A DNA stretch of 64,000 nucleotides from contig JAYKXP010000023.1 in assembly GCA_037176845.1 (NCBI GenBank), positions 186,001 to 250,000 on the forward strand, in the 5' to 3' direction. The DNA is from Paramarasmius palmivorus. Taxonomy: Eukaryota > Basidiomycota > Agaricomycetes > Agaricales > Marasmiaceae. Positions 25,604 to 35,765 of this stretch are shown piece after piece; positions within the stretch are counted from its first letter, which is position 1; every line of letters starts with the position of its first letter. Below the pieces are notes generated by a model that made no database searches, was not told where the DNA came from, and saw only the letters and a program-made list of their open reading frames with translations. The position numbers and the translations under genes are program-made.

Positions 25604-27844
25604 ATGTCATCTACCGGCGGTGACGAGGAATCCATTGCCCTCGAAAATTTTTCATCTCCTTCCGCTACCTCTGCCTCTGTCTTGACACCCCAGGAAGCAT
25701 CATCGGAATCTGGGGATTATGGACTGTCAGTTGAGCAGGCAAAGCAGATAATAAATGGCTTAGACGTGGTGCGTATTGTCAATCTGTTGGGTAGAAGATT
25801 CTCATTATTAGTCCTGCTATCGATATTAGTTTTTATTGGAACTGTCTCAGCGGGTATTACAACATCAGAACGACGGAAATCAAGCCTTTCTCGACTCGTA
25901 CAGAAGATCACTGAGAAGATTGAGGAATCTCTGCGAGCGATATGGAGAGTTACCAGACCGATGCACTCGACCGATGTTACAGTACCCTCGACTCGAGTCT
26001 GAATATCCTATTGGACAAGGTGGTTATGCAGACGTGTATCGAGCGACAGAGATAGATGAAACGGGTGAAAGGACGGTTGCATTGAAGAGGCTGCGGACGC
26101 ACGTCTACGGGGATAAAGAGCGCTTGAAGAAGGTGAGCTGGCAGTTAGTATAAGTCTAGTCGATTGCAATTCTGAATTTCACATTTTGTTAGGTGTTCAT
26201 GCGAGAAGCTGCTTTGTGGTCCCAGCTTCAACACCCAAACATCCTTCCCTTCGTAGCTGTCTACATAGACCTTCCCAAGAACTCAGTATCACATCTCATT
26301 GGATGGTGAACGGAGACGTAACCACTTATATCTCGTCGCATCCCGAAACAGACGTCCAACGCTTGATCCTGAACGTTGTCGATGGCCTGATATTCATGCA
26401 TAGTCTAGGTCTAGTACATGGTGACCTGAAAAGCGTAAGCACTCCTCTCAAAGTTTGTACACAAAATTTCTGACTGTCTTTGAAGGGAAACGTACTAATA
26501 AACGAGCACCATCAAGCTTGTCTCAGTGACTTTGGGCTGAGCACAATTCATCACACGAACACTATGACCCCTCGGCTAGACTCCATAATCCAAGGGGGTA
26601 GCCTTCAGTGGTCTGCTCCCGAAGTGCTACTCGGTAATCTGGGGCCAGGCGCACAGCCAGATTCAGGCAGTAGATGCCTATGCTTTTGGTATCTTGCTGT
26701 GGGAAGTACGTATGTTTTACACTTTTTGGCACAGCATGCTGACGTCCCATGAACAGGTTCTCAGTTGTCGAACACCCTATGACCACATCACCAACGACAT
26801 GGTGATTTTGCAAAACGTCGTCAATGGCACGCGTCCCTGTCGTACATGCATCACCGAAGCAGACATATCTGCGAGCAACTCATCCGTCAAGAACGTCCTC
26901 TATGAGCTGATGTCGGAATGTTGGTCCGACACGTCTTCTCTCCGACCCAAGATAGACAATTTCTTCCGCCACCGAATCGTCAAATCGCGTGGAGGTATAC
27001 CAATCACCTCAGCGGAAATCCATGGCCGGATTCGCGTTCTGGCGACAATGCAGCCCGTCTTCGGATTGCTCGCTGTTGCCTTATTTGGGTACCATTACAG
27101 ACCTTTCGAAGGGTTTCCTGATCGCCACTACCACACTCTTCCTGACCTCGTTCTTCCGACACACCCTCTCCCCACACCTCAAACTTGCCTCGTTCCATAT
27201 CACATTGTGCTATGGCATACATTTCCTGTTCCGGGGTTCCGTTAGGCTGCTCAGCCTAATGTATGGTACTGCGACTACCATCAGCGTCTGGTTCCTATCC
27301 ATAGATGCGTTGGTTTTCATCGTGCGCGAAAGTGTGCTGAAAGACGGCATCCTGTGGAGGATGAACCTCATGCTGGTGATCGTGATGGAGCTGGTTGCTT
27401 CGTGGTACCCTGACGTGAGCTACGCTCTGTACACTGGCCTCCAGTGGTGGAGAAGAAAGGGTAAGGTATCTCGATATGATGGTAATAGGTATGCCTCCGT
27501 CTTCTGTGCGCTTTCTAAATGCTGAATAAACTATCCAACAGGCGAGTTTACATCACCAATCTTCCGGAATCCGCAACACAGGACAGCTTGCGTGAAGTGT
27601 TCAGCACTGCAGGAGAGGTGGATGCAGTGTCGGTTCATTATTGGAACGGCCTTGATGGATCACCGAAGCCTTGTCATGCGCTAGTTTTGTAAGTCATGTA
27701 ACATTCACAAACGAAGCGGAGGCTGAAGGAGTTCTTCGTAGATTCAGGACAGATGAAGGCACAGAGACTGCATTGCGTTCGTTTCAGGACTATGAGTTTG
27801 AAGGAAGAAGGGTGAGGATATTCAGAACCTCGAGTGGACTGTAA
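25604..27844 (+). pseudogene. protein kinase - multi-helix membrane - RRM fusion protein, copy 2, probably damaged
   Basis: Tandem paralogue lying 265 bases after copy 1, with the same domain order. N terminus MSSTGGDEESIALENF, then lead-in LRRLRNLCERYGELP. Kinase: IGQGGYADVYRAT, TVALKRL, HGDLKSGNVLINE (split by an intron at the same codon as copy 1), LSDFGLS, WSAPEVLL and DAYAFGILLWEV. A hydrophobic block follows (GFLIATTTLFLTSFF, TTISVWFLSIDALVFIV, LMLVIVMELVASWY), then an RRM beginning RVYITNLPESATQDSLREVF and ending YEFEGRRVRIFRTSSGL. Problems: the frame between APE and DAYAFG works only with an unusually short 37-base intron (26634-26670) or an indel. There is a one-base shift near 27080 before the helices. 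At 27689 a GTAAGT donor stands where copy 1 has an RRM intron, but only about a dozen bases follow before the RRM resumes, leaving a stop. Confidence 0.7.
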
Positions 27845-27849
27845 GCTAA

Positions 27850-30340
27850 GGCCTCGTTTAGATCAAAATAAAAGGCTGTGCGAGCGTTTGTTGGGGTAGT
27901 GAGTCTGAGCCTTGTTGAAGTAGTAGAAGAGGAGGGTGATTGGTACATAAAAGACGACATGATAGGGCGTAGAATGTATGTGAGATCTGCGTGTATACGT
28001 TATAACCAGGGGCTATGCAGTTGTTATATCATGACAAGGAAGGATAGCAACGGAAAGCGTAGACAGCGTAGATGTGAGTACAAGGAAAGCATCAAGAAAA
28101 GCGGAAGAGCGGAAGACACGATAGCACAAGGAAAACATGAAAGCCGTAACGGAAGCAGACAATGATGATAGAAATGATAAAGTATATGTTGTTGTGGGGT
28201 TTGGGTAGGATTGATGGTCCACATCTGCGTTGATGAGAACGTTGTAAACACGACTCGTGAAGTGCAACACCCCCGAACCTCCATTCCCTTCATTGGTTCG
28301 CCGAGTCCTAACCATCTATCTCTGGAATGCGGACGAAGATTTCTACATCCTGCCCATTGGCTTTCAACCAGCACAGATGCCTCGTCTCTGAGTCAACTAC
28401 GGCCCACAATCGACTGGCCCTGTCGAAACGCTCCTGCGTAGTCCGATATACCCCATGTTGTTGGAGCCTGCTGACTACGATTTGGCGGAAGACGACCCAT
28501 TCATTGCGCGGGTTCGCGTTTGCGTTCATGACGACGGGGTTAATTGGGAAGTGGAAGTGTGTTAGAGGATGGTGATGGGCGATGAGCGTTGCAGTGTGCT
28601 GTAGAGGTGTGCTGTAGCTGATGTACAGGTTTGAGCACAGGAGGATGTGTAGTTGAAGATGGGGGGAAAGGAAGTGAAATTTACACTAGCTTTTAAACAT
28701 GCAAGTCACGAGACCCAGGTTGTTGTGTGAGCCAGTTGGTCCAAGCAGTAACAGACCCAACAAGGAAAGTGATTGTTCTGCCCGGCTGAAGCAGGCATTG
28801 TTCCGTTTATATCATGATTGTTGGGCTTTCAAGTGTCGCATGGTTGTTGGTTGTTCTCTTCAACGTTCGTCTCCGTCTTCCCAACTGGCTAAAGGGGTAT
28901 ATGAGATGTCTCCTAAAATGTGCGTAGCAGGCTTCGCTCACCACCTTAGCTAATCCTAGTCATCTAATATTCCGCTCCGGCGTGTTTGTCCCTATGACTG
29001 CTTCAGCTTGGACATTGGCCAATATCCAAGCCGGTCGGCTCCCATGAAATGGAAAAACAACAATCATATTGTTGTACACATATCCCCGGGCAGGCTTCGT
29101 TCAACGAGAACCGAACGTTGAAACAGAAGTGGGCCGAGATAGTGGCAGAACTCAACCAATATGCCGCACCGCTGACTACAAGCCTGGAGGTAACTGCGAG
29201 GAGTATAGGTTGATGGCCATTGTTGGAAAGACGGCATTACATCGTATCCCTGATGGTCTGTCAGCGATTCTTCAAGTTGGGGATCGGGGGTGTGGATGTT
29301 TGACCCTTGAGAAGCCTGGTTTTCGAGCATGTAGCGCTTCAACGATTTCCGCGGGAACAACGATGGCCTATACCGTTAACGTTGGTATAGACCCATCTTG
29401 TCGTTGAAGGGGGTGTAATAATGGATAATAATCAACCACGAGCACTCCTTTCGAGACAAAGGTGCCACGTTTAACGATGCTCGAACCATTGCTTTACTCG
29501 CGTGGTCGACGGTGCTTCCTAGACTCGTCAAGTAGTATGACTTGAGTCGGTGTTCTACTGTGGTTTTGAATATAGTGTATGGAGCCACGTAAAGCAGATA
29601 CGCTAACCCCAGTGGTCGCATCCAACATCCCGAAACCAGAACCCCACAAAGACGTATCTGGTTATCACATGCGAACGACTGGGGTCGGTATGTTCTCGTT
29701 CAATGAATCTGCATTTCTCGTTCAATGAATCTGGCGTGGCCCCCAACTTGAGAGCTGTGATCCACAACGTATGGACTCACAGTTGCGAGTGAGTACATAA
29801 ATCACTATTGTAGTATCGAAATAACACTCACTGCTCTCTGGCCTGTCATAGTAGAGCTAGAATCCCACTCGATTCGTTCCTAAAAACTCTCCTCTGCCCT
29901 CCATCCCCTTCGGTTTGAATAATCCCGGTCTTGAACGAATGGTCTTGTGGGTCCATGAGAAGAATTGAGCGATAAAATATCGGATATTGGCTGGCAAAGC
30001 GCTGAAGGTTTTTGGGGTACGGGTTGACAGTGATGAGAAAGACGCGTCGTCATCGTCACCGAGCACGACGGCTCTTTCTTTCACGCGGTCATGATGATCT
30101 ACCTGTGAGATCGCTCCTGTTTTGACATATAACTAGGCATTTCGACTAATATCCTACCGTAGGTTCTCTTACAGGGTGGGAGGGAAAGTAAAAGAAGAAT
30201 GTATAGACGTCTAGCAATCGCCGAATAATTCTCCGTTGTAGATTGCAGTTGGTTTGTCTCAGCCCCTAATATTAAATTCCTTACATTGTGCTTCAGCTTT
30301 CTCCTTTCCTCCCACCTCCTGTTCAAGTTCTGGTTCATCT
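27850..30340. other. intergenic region, no recognised gene
   Basis: About 2.5 kb. Short frames only. An 18-base direct repeat (TCTCGTTCAATGAATCTG) occurs twice in a row near 29694-29733. Nothing else stands out. Confidence 0.5.
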
Positions 30341-30345
30341 CGTCA

Positions 30346-30850
30346 ATGTCTTCGAGTACCCCATCTTCATCTCCCAACGCGGCAAAGTCCTCAGAATTTA
30401 CCAGTGACATACGGACGAAAGGTCCCCATTCCTCTGGTCCAAAGGTCGAACAACCCCGTAAGTCTTATAGCTATCATATATACCGTTCTTGGACTGACTC
30501 TGAAAAGTAGATATATCGACATCAATCCAATGTAAGCCGGTGTCCGTGCAATATGGAACGAGCACTCGTTTATCACTTCCTAGTAGATTCTTTTCCGGAT
30601 CAGTGTATCCGTCAACTCCGGAAGAGCAGAGGTCCGGCAAATAGGGTTAGATGTTCAGGCAACGGGAGCGGAGGTTCGGAAGATGGGGGTAGATGTTCGG
30701 GAAATGGGGAAAGATGTTCGGGAGATGAGCATGGCTTTGAGAGGGTTGTCGGACGATATAAGACTTTTCAGTGTGGTCATAATTATGGCCATGGTGTATT
30801 TTTCGTACGTGTTGCACTGTAGCCAATCTGCTCCGATACTTCGGTATTGA
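30346..30850 (+). pseudogene. small Ser-rich / coiled-coil / single-helix membrane protein, copy 1
   Basis: Unrecognised family, defined by its paralogue at 31742. Exon 1 is Ser/Pro-rich (SSSTPSSSPNAAKSSEFTSD) and ends at a GTAAGT donor. Exon 2 is short (LDISTSIQ). Exon 3 gives DSFPDQCIRQLRK, matching EAFPEKCLRLLRE in copy 2. The following heptad region (VRKMGVDVREMGKDVREM, then LRGLSDDIRLFSVVIIMAMV) is the counterpart of copy 2's coiled coil and membrane helix, but it lies one base out of frame from exon 3 near 30642. A 40-base intron at about 30609-30648 would also restore the frame while removing the conserved FPDQC tail. The continuous frame instead gives a Cys/Gly-rich tail. Function unknown. 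Confidence 0.45.
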
Positions 30851-31466
30851 CTATTTCTCTAGGACAAGCAAGAATTGTGAGAAAGCATTACCACGTATTC
30901 TGTTGTAATCGCTTCTACAATCCTATTATTTTCAGTGTTGGGTGCTACAACGAGCCAAAGATATTTGATACCACTCTCCAGCTCCTGTTTTTGGTTCCTG
31001 GGTGAGCTTTCAAGTTGTCCGAAGACCCGAATGTTCTATATATCGGACATTGCCTTTCGCGACGTAGCTTCTCAGCGCTCAGCTGTCATGCTAATTGTCT
31101 CCAAGTCCTTCTCTAATCACAATGAGCACTCACTGGAGTCTGGCACCACCGTCTCAGGCCTCTCCTCAAACGCTTACTGTGATCCTACATAATGTCCGAG
31201 TGACAGTTCCATTAGCCTCAAAGTCGCGACACCATCTCCAGGTATTTTTCCCTAAGTGCATCGCACTGGTGACCACGGTCCGAGACTTGGACGGGGAAGA
31301 TCAGGGACAACTCGGAGAAGAATGGGCCGAGTTGCCTTCTTCGAAAAGGGTCTCTTCGAAGAGGGTCGTTATCTTTGAATTTCTTCCATCTTTGCGAATA
31401 AGGATCCTTTATTTTGCGGCGTCATCATGTGTGCTGTTTTTGCAGAAAGTATTCTCCATTCACTGC

Positions 31467-31530
31467 ATATAGATAGATAGATACACAGCTCCACTATAGA
31501 CGAAGTGGGGTCCCACAAGGGAACAGCCGG
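31467..31530 (-). repeat. dispersed repeat 3' end with TATC tail, copy 2
   Basis: On the minus strand it reads CGGCTGTTCCCTTGTGGGAC, CCC, a diverged middle, GTGTATC and a (TATC)n tail. It matches the copy at 43468-43530 (AGCTGTTCCCTAGTGGGAC) over more upstream sequence than copy 1 does. Confidence 0.5.
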
Positions 31531-31741
31531 AGTGTATGAGTCTCTGTTATTTTTCTGAAACCAAAAACCTTCCTCCTGATTCCGATCTTCTGCGTCATTG
31601 ATCGTCATCACTGGGTGATAATCAGCCTCATTAAGCGCGGTCGTTTTGTCCTTATTTGGCTTGGCACTGCCACCGAAAGCTTAATTCTTAAGCAAACGTT
31701 TACACGCTCATCTCAGGCTCCTCCCATTTCTTCTTCCATCG

Positions 31742-32391
31742 ATGTCAAACCCCTCAACATCACCCTCCAGCAAGTCGGCTACGTCCATTGGCCCTCAAAA
31801 TACCGACCTACCTATGAGAGGACCGCAGTCATCCGATGGCTCTTCGATTGCAGTTCGCATGAACCGCCTCAACCTTAGCGACGGCGAATCTCGTAAGTCT
31901 CATAACCTTATATATGCCGACTTTGGGCTGATTTAGGAACTATAGATCCCTCTTCCCAGGGTAAGTCGATGCCTCTATCCTATGGAACAAGACTTTTCAG
32001 ATGTTAATATCGTTTCTCCGACTACCTAGAAGGGGAAGCGTTCCCCGAGAAATGCCTACGGCTCCTTCGTGAAGTAAAGGAGACCGAAGACGAGAGGCTG
32101 ACTAAGCTCGAGGCCGCACTTATCAAAATGAACAAGGAGATGGGCGAAGGGATAGCAGGGATAGGTGACGCCATCCGGAGGCTCAGTCAAGACGTTCGTA
32201 TTCTAGCGGCCATTGTGGTCGCTGGGTTCATTGTAAATGGTGTCATGTTGCGCAGTCGATGGTTAGTCCTCTCTATGTCTGTATCTGTTTGTTTTCTCAT
32301 CTTTGTCTCCCTTCAGATGTTCAGGATATTGACTCTCTACTTGTATGCCTTGTATTGTCCCCCTTTTGCTTCAAAATTGCATCCAGTTTGA
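31742..32391 (+). CDS. small Ser-rich / coiled-coil / membrane-anchored protein, copy 2
   Basis: Unrecognised family. Exon 1 is Ser/Pro-rich (SNPSTSPSSKSATSIGPQ) and ends NRLNLSDGES at a GTAAGT donor. A tiny middle exon (TIDPSSQ) also ends at GTAAGT. Exon 3 starts GEAFPEKCLRLLREVKE and runs into a charged helical region with heptad spacing (LTKLEAALIKMNKEMGEGI), then LSQDVRILAAIVVAGFIVNG, a membrane helix. If the last exon is read through, a second hydrophobic stretch follows (VCFLIFVSLQMFRILTLYLY); an unseen intron could end the protein sooner. The shape, a disordered head, coiled coil and tail anchor, suggests an oligomeric membrane-bound protein (inference). Confidence 0.5.
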
Positions 32392-32850
32392 GATATTCAC
32401 TGTTTATTGGCTGTGTTGCTAGCTTTACTGAGGTTTTGAAGGTGCATGTACTACCAATCTTCCATGTGACAACAACACTTACTTGGAACCTGTTTCACAT
32501 GAAGATCTCTGAAAACTGTTCCATTCCCTTTCCCCTTCGAATCTCTCACTGAAGGCAAGGTAACGAGCGCCAGGTCTTTCTACCATCTCACTTCTACGCT
32601 CAAGTTTACGGATTCCAGTCCCAGGAATAGTCAATCAACAGGAGGCTTCACCAATTCCGAGCGCGACATCAATGCTATGCTCAGCTTGACTTCAGGCTTT
32701 CCCATTCTTAATCTCTGTCGATCCTAGGTTGATTTTCCAAGATGTGCGGGCAAGGCATCTGATGGCACATTCTCGAGCTGCCTTGAAGCCGCAGTTTTCC
32801 TATCTCGCACCATATGACGTCAACAGATTCGACCTTAATCCCAAACCATC

Positions 32851-33527
32851 ATGTTCGGGCTATCCGTCGCTACAATTATTGCTTTTTCCAATCGTCTTTT
32901 CTGCTCTTAAAGCTCACGCTCAGGATCCTACGTCTAGTGGTACTCTATCGCCTTGTTTCTATCCCATGTGATCGGCAAGCACTTGTTGCAGCAAACTGCG
33001 CGAGTAGGTGTGTACGAGCCTTGCATTCCGCTCATGTTCTTTTATTGACATGGTCAATTATAGTACCGATTGGACATGCATCTGCACGTCTGCAACGTAC
33101 CAAGATACTTTGAGAACCTGCTTTGAGGGGTGCCCACAAGACAAGGAGGCGATTTTAGGCCGTCAAGCGCAGGCATGCGGTGCAGGTGGGTTTCGTTTCG
33201 GATCTTTCCATGTGGTGTATTGACCGTATGGTGTTTTTCTGCTCAGCTGGCCTTACGGTTACGAATACAGGAAGCGCTACTGGTTCTGGTCCGAGCGCTC
33301 CTACCTCCAGTGCATCGGGATCAGGCGTACCCACGTCGGCCAGTGTCAGTGTTTCGACTGGCCCTGGATTGCCCTCGACATCGCCGACGCAGACGAGTGG
33401 TGGGGTGAGTGGGAGTGGAACTAGCGAGGGTGCAGGTTCTCCAACTACAACAAGTGGGGCCACCGCTCTGAACCCGAGTTGGCTGGTTATGATAGGAGGT
33501 ATCGCGGCTTTGATGATGGAGGTGTAA
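32851..33527 (+). pseudogene. CFEM-like, Ser/Thr/Gly-rich, GPI-anchored cell-surface protein with frame break in leader
   Basis: CFEM proteins are fungal surface proteins with eight spaced cysteines. Here the cysteine-rich core includes TSGTLSPC, then CSFIDMVNYSTDWTCICTS, TCFEGC and ILGRQAQACG. A 61-base intron (33186-33246, GTGGGT...CTCAG) separates it from a low-complexity stalk (TGSGPSAPTSSASGSGVPTS and more). A C-terminal hydrophobic tail (PSWLVMIGGIAALMM) is typical of GPI-anchor signals. The leader MFGLSVATIIAF joins PIVFSALKAHAQ only if one T is removed from the five-T run at 32883-32887, so this is a frameshift or a homopolymer error. The splice around 32945-33008 could not be resolved. 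CFEM roles include heme acquisition, adhesion and effector activity; none can be assigned here. Confidence 0.55.
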
Positions 33528-33882
33528 GAGGTCAACCCAGTGCGGTGCGGGGAAGGGCATGTGAACGCTTACGTCCCAAAATCTGTCAATCCTTGATGGT
33601 CATCTATGCATTAGTATTCCATATGTAACATACGTTCTGTTTAGGATGTCTGATTTTATCTGTTCCCTACTTCGAATGTATCTCGTGGAGCACCTAATTC
33701 CCTGATCTCGATGGCGAGGTCCCTCAAGCGAGACCTTGAATAGGTCGCGTCCTCTTCAACTTGAACAATACTTTTTATTTCTCAGCCTCAAGGACGCGTT
33801 TCAATCACCTGACCGTACGCTTATCGCGATTGCCATTTTTGAAAAATTCTTTCGTTCTGAACCATCACCATCATCCGTCGAT

Positions 33883-34597
33883 ATGCCAACAAACGACCAC
33901 AGACAATACAAGATCAAGAAAGACTCCAACACGGAGGAATACATCTCTGTCCAGCTCTCAGCCCCCAGAATCCACGCCGAAAACCTCTACCTACAAACTT
34001 GGGGGTCTTCATTTATCTTGGCGAATCTTTTACACCAACTGTCGGTCCAAACGACTCGAGTTTTGGAATTAGGAGCGGGAACGGGTCTGGTGGGGATTAG
34101 TGCAGCTACGATATGGTCGGAAGCAAACGTCGTGCTCACGGACTTTGCCAACGATTGTTCCAGGGCTGGTTGCGAATATCGAGTTGAACAAGGAGCTGCA
34201 TGGCGGTCGAGTCAAATGCGGAACCTTGGATTGGAACTCTCCGAATATCCTTCAACTTGATTCCAAACATACTTCGTCGGATAACCTGCTGAACTCGGAC
34301 GACGAATCGACAAAACCAACACTCGTCCTCGCCGCAGATACGATGTACACGGAAGATCATCCTTCGTTACTCTCTCGGACCATTTTCACATGGCTGAAGA
34401 AGAGCAAGGATTCGCGGGCGGTGGTGTGCTACCCGATGCGAGTTGCGTATCTTGACGCAATGCGGGAGTTTTGGGAGATCTTGGAGAGCGGTGGAATGGA
34501 AGTGGTTTCCGAGGGTAGAGAGGAGATCGAGGGCGACGAATGGGACGATGAACGATTACACGAGTGGAGTGTTTGGAAATGGAAACTAGAAGTCTGA
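33883..34597 (+). CDS. protein lysine methyltransferase-like (Methyltransf_16, METTL21/EFM type), one frameshift
   Basis: Seven-beta-strand SAM-dependent methyltransferase; relatives methylate lysines of translation factors and chaperones. The expected order is seen: YLQTWGSSFILANLL, motif I VLELGAGTGLVGI, an acidic strand end VVLTD, then LPTIVPGLVANIELNKE, the post-motif LVLAADTMYTEDHP and C-terminal strands RAVVCYPMR and WSVWKWKLEV. No intron is visible. One extra T in the TTT at 34144-34146 separates VVLTD from LPTIVP; with that base removed the frame is continuous for about 237 residues, the usual size. The base sits in a homopolymer, so a sequencing error is as likely as a real mutation. 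Start chosen at the ATG before PTNDHRQYKIKKD. Confidence 0.75.
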
Positions 34598-34784
34598 AAG
34601 GTATGCCTCTGAACATCCTCTACCCGAACTACGTCACTAATCTTGTTGTAGCGTTCATTCGTGTTCTCATCGCTGTAATGAGAAAGACTCGCCTACGACT
34701 TTCAATACATGTCACTATCGACGATGCAATAGCGACCAGCCATAATCATACCTTTGAGCTTTCTCAGCTTGGATTCGGGGAAAC

Positions 34785-35520
34785 ATGCACAGAGCCAGCC
34801 GAGTGCTATTGTCGTTATCGAAAGTTGAGACGCAGGTGAGTCTCTTCGTTGTAGTAACTATGGATCCTTCGCACTCGCATACCTTTGTCTACAGGCGCTG
34901 TTCTTGCCTTCAAGTGTCTATAACATATATATCATCAACACGGGAATGTGTCACATCCTGGTATCACCGAAAATGCGAAGCATTTACCAAATCCATGTGT
35001 CCGTGGAGTTGAATTTCGCATTTAGGCTCGCATCACGAGCCAGTCGGGTTTTCTGTTTAGCCTCAACATCGCTCTTCTCTGTCATACTACCGGTGCTCAA
35101 CATACTTAGGTCCCCCTCCCAAAGGCATCTTGCTCCTAGGTGTGCATCGAATGCACCAAAGCAAGCCTTCAGAACCGACTTTAGCATTTGCTCAGCGTGC
35201 GATAACTATGCACGCGAGGGTCAGGCCTTTTGCATTGTGTCCATCATCTCGCAGCCGCGTCTGTACACCTTTCAGGCAGCTCTGAGGAAGGCGGATCTGC
35301 GATTCGGTGGGGAAGAATGGTTCATCCAGTATGCATGTCGTTTTCCAAACAGTTGCGCTTATACTCATCTTTCGTATCCAGGAAGTTCCGAAGGCTAGCC
35401 CATCATGACAGAACAGGAAACCTTTATCCGACTTTTCTGGTTTTCACAGGAATTCAGCTTCTTGAGATAGTTCTATTCTCGCTTCACCTACTCGTATACG
35501 TCTGCTCATACTGGTCATAA
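34785..35520 (+). CDS. hypothetical membrane protein
   Basis: Not recognised. Candidate exons join cleanly: KVETQ with a GTGAGT donor near 34835, then after a TCTACAG acceptor LFLPSSVYNIYIINTGMCH and a long open exon, and GEEWFIQ with a GTATGC donor near 35328. After TATCCAG the last exon reads KFRRLAHHDRTGNLYPTF and ends in a hydrophobic tail (FTGIQLLEIVLFSLHLLVY). The middle contains CSACDNYAREGQAFC. The first exon may extend upstream. Support is only the open phase across introns and the terminal helix. Confidence 0.38.
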
Positions 35521-35713
35521 ATAACGACTTTCGCCGGCTATTGCGCGAATCGTGGACGACCTCGCATGTTCTTTTGCATCACATCGACGCTTGTTCCTGG
35601 GCTCTGATCCGTAAAGGCTCAGGACAAGAATGCATTCCACCAGTTTGGCGAAACCGCGGGACTATTAGTATCTCAACAACCTCCGAACTTTGTCCGTTTA
35701 CCAGGTTATAACC

Positions 35714-35719
35714 TTTATA
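35714..35719 (+). promoter_or_regulatory. TATA box candidate of the GH44 gene
   Basis: TTTATA in ACCTTTATAAG, 47 bases before the GH44 ATG, similar spacing to the TATA-like boxes of the epoxide hydrolases. Confidence 0.45.
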
Positions 35720-35765
35720 AGCCATGTCATGGAGACGGTAGCTTCCAGCTCTGCTCACTATTGAG

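Noticed and set aside
30650..30780. Cys/Gly-rich tandem (GGRCSGNG...) as a repeat protein
   Set aside because: The periodicity is better explained by the heptad repeat in the neighbouring frame, which has a paralogue at 31742.
33155..33535. Minus-strand 126-codon frame rich in Val/Pro
   Set aside because: Antisense shadow of the low-complexity CFEM stalk.
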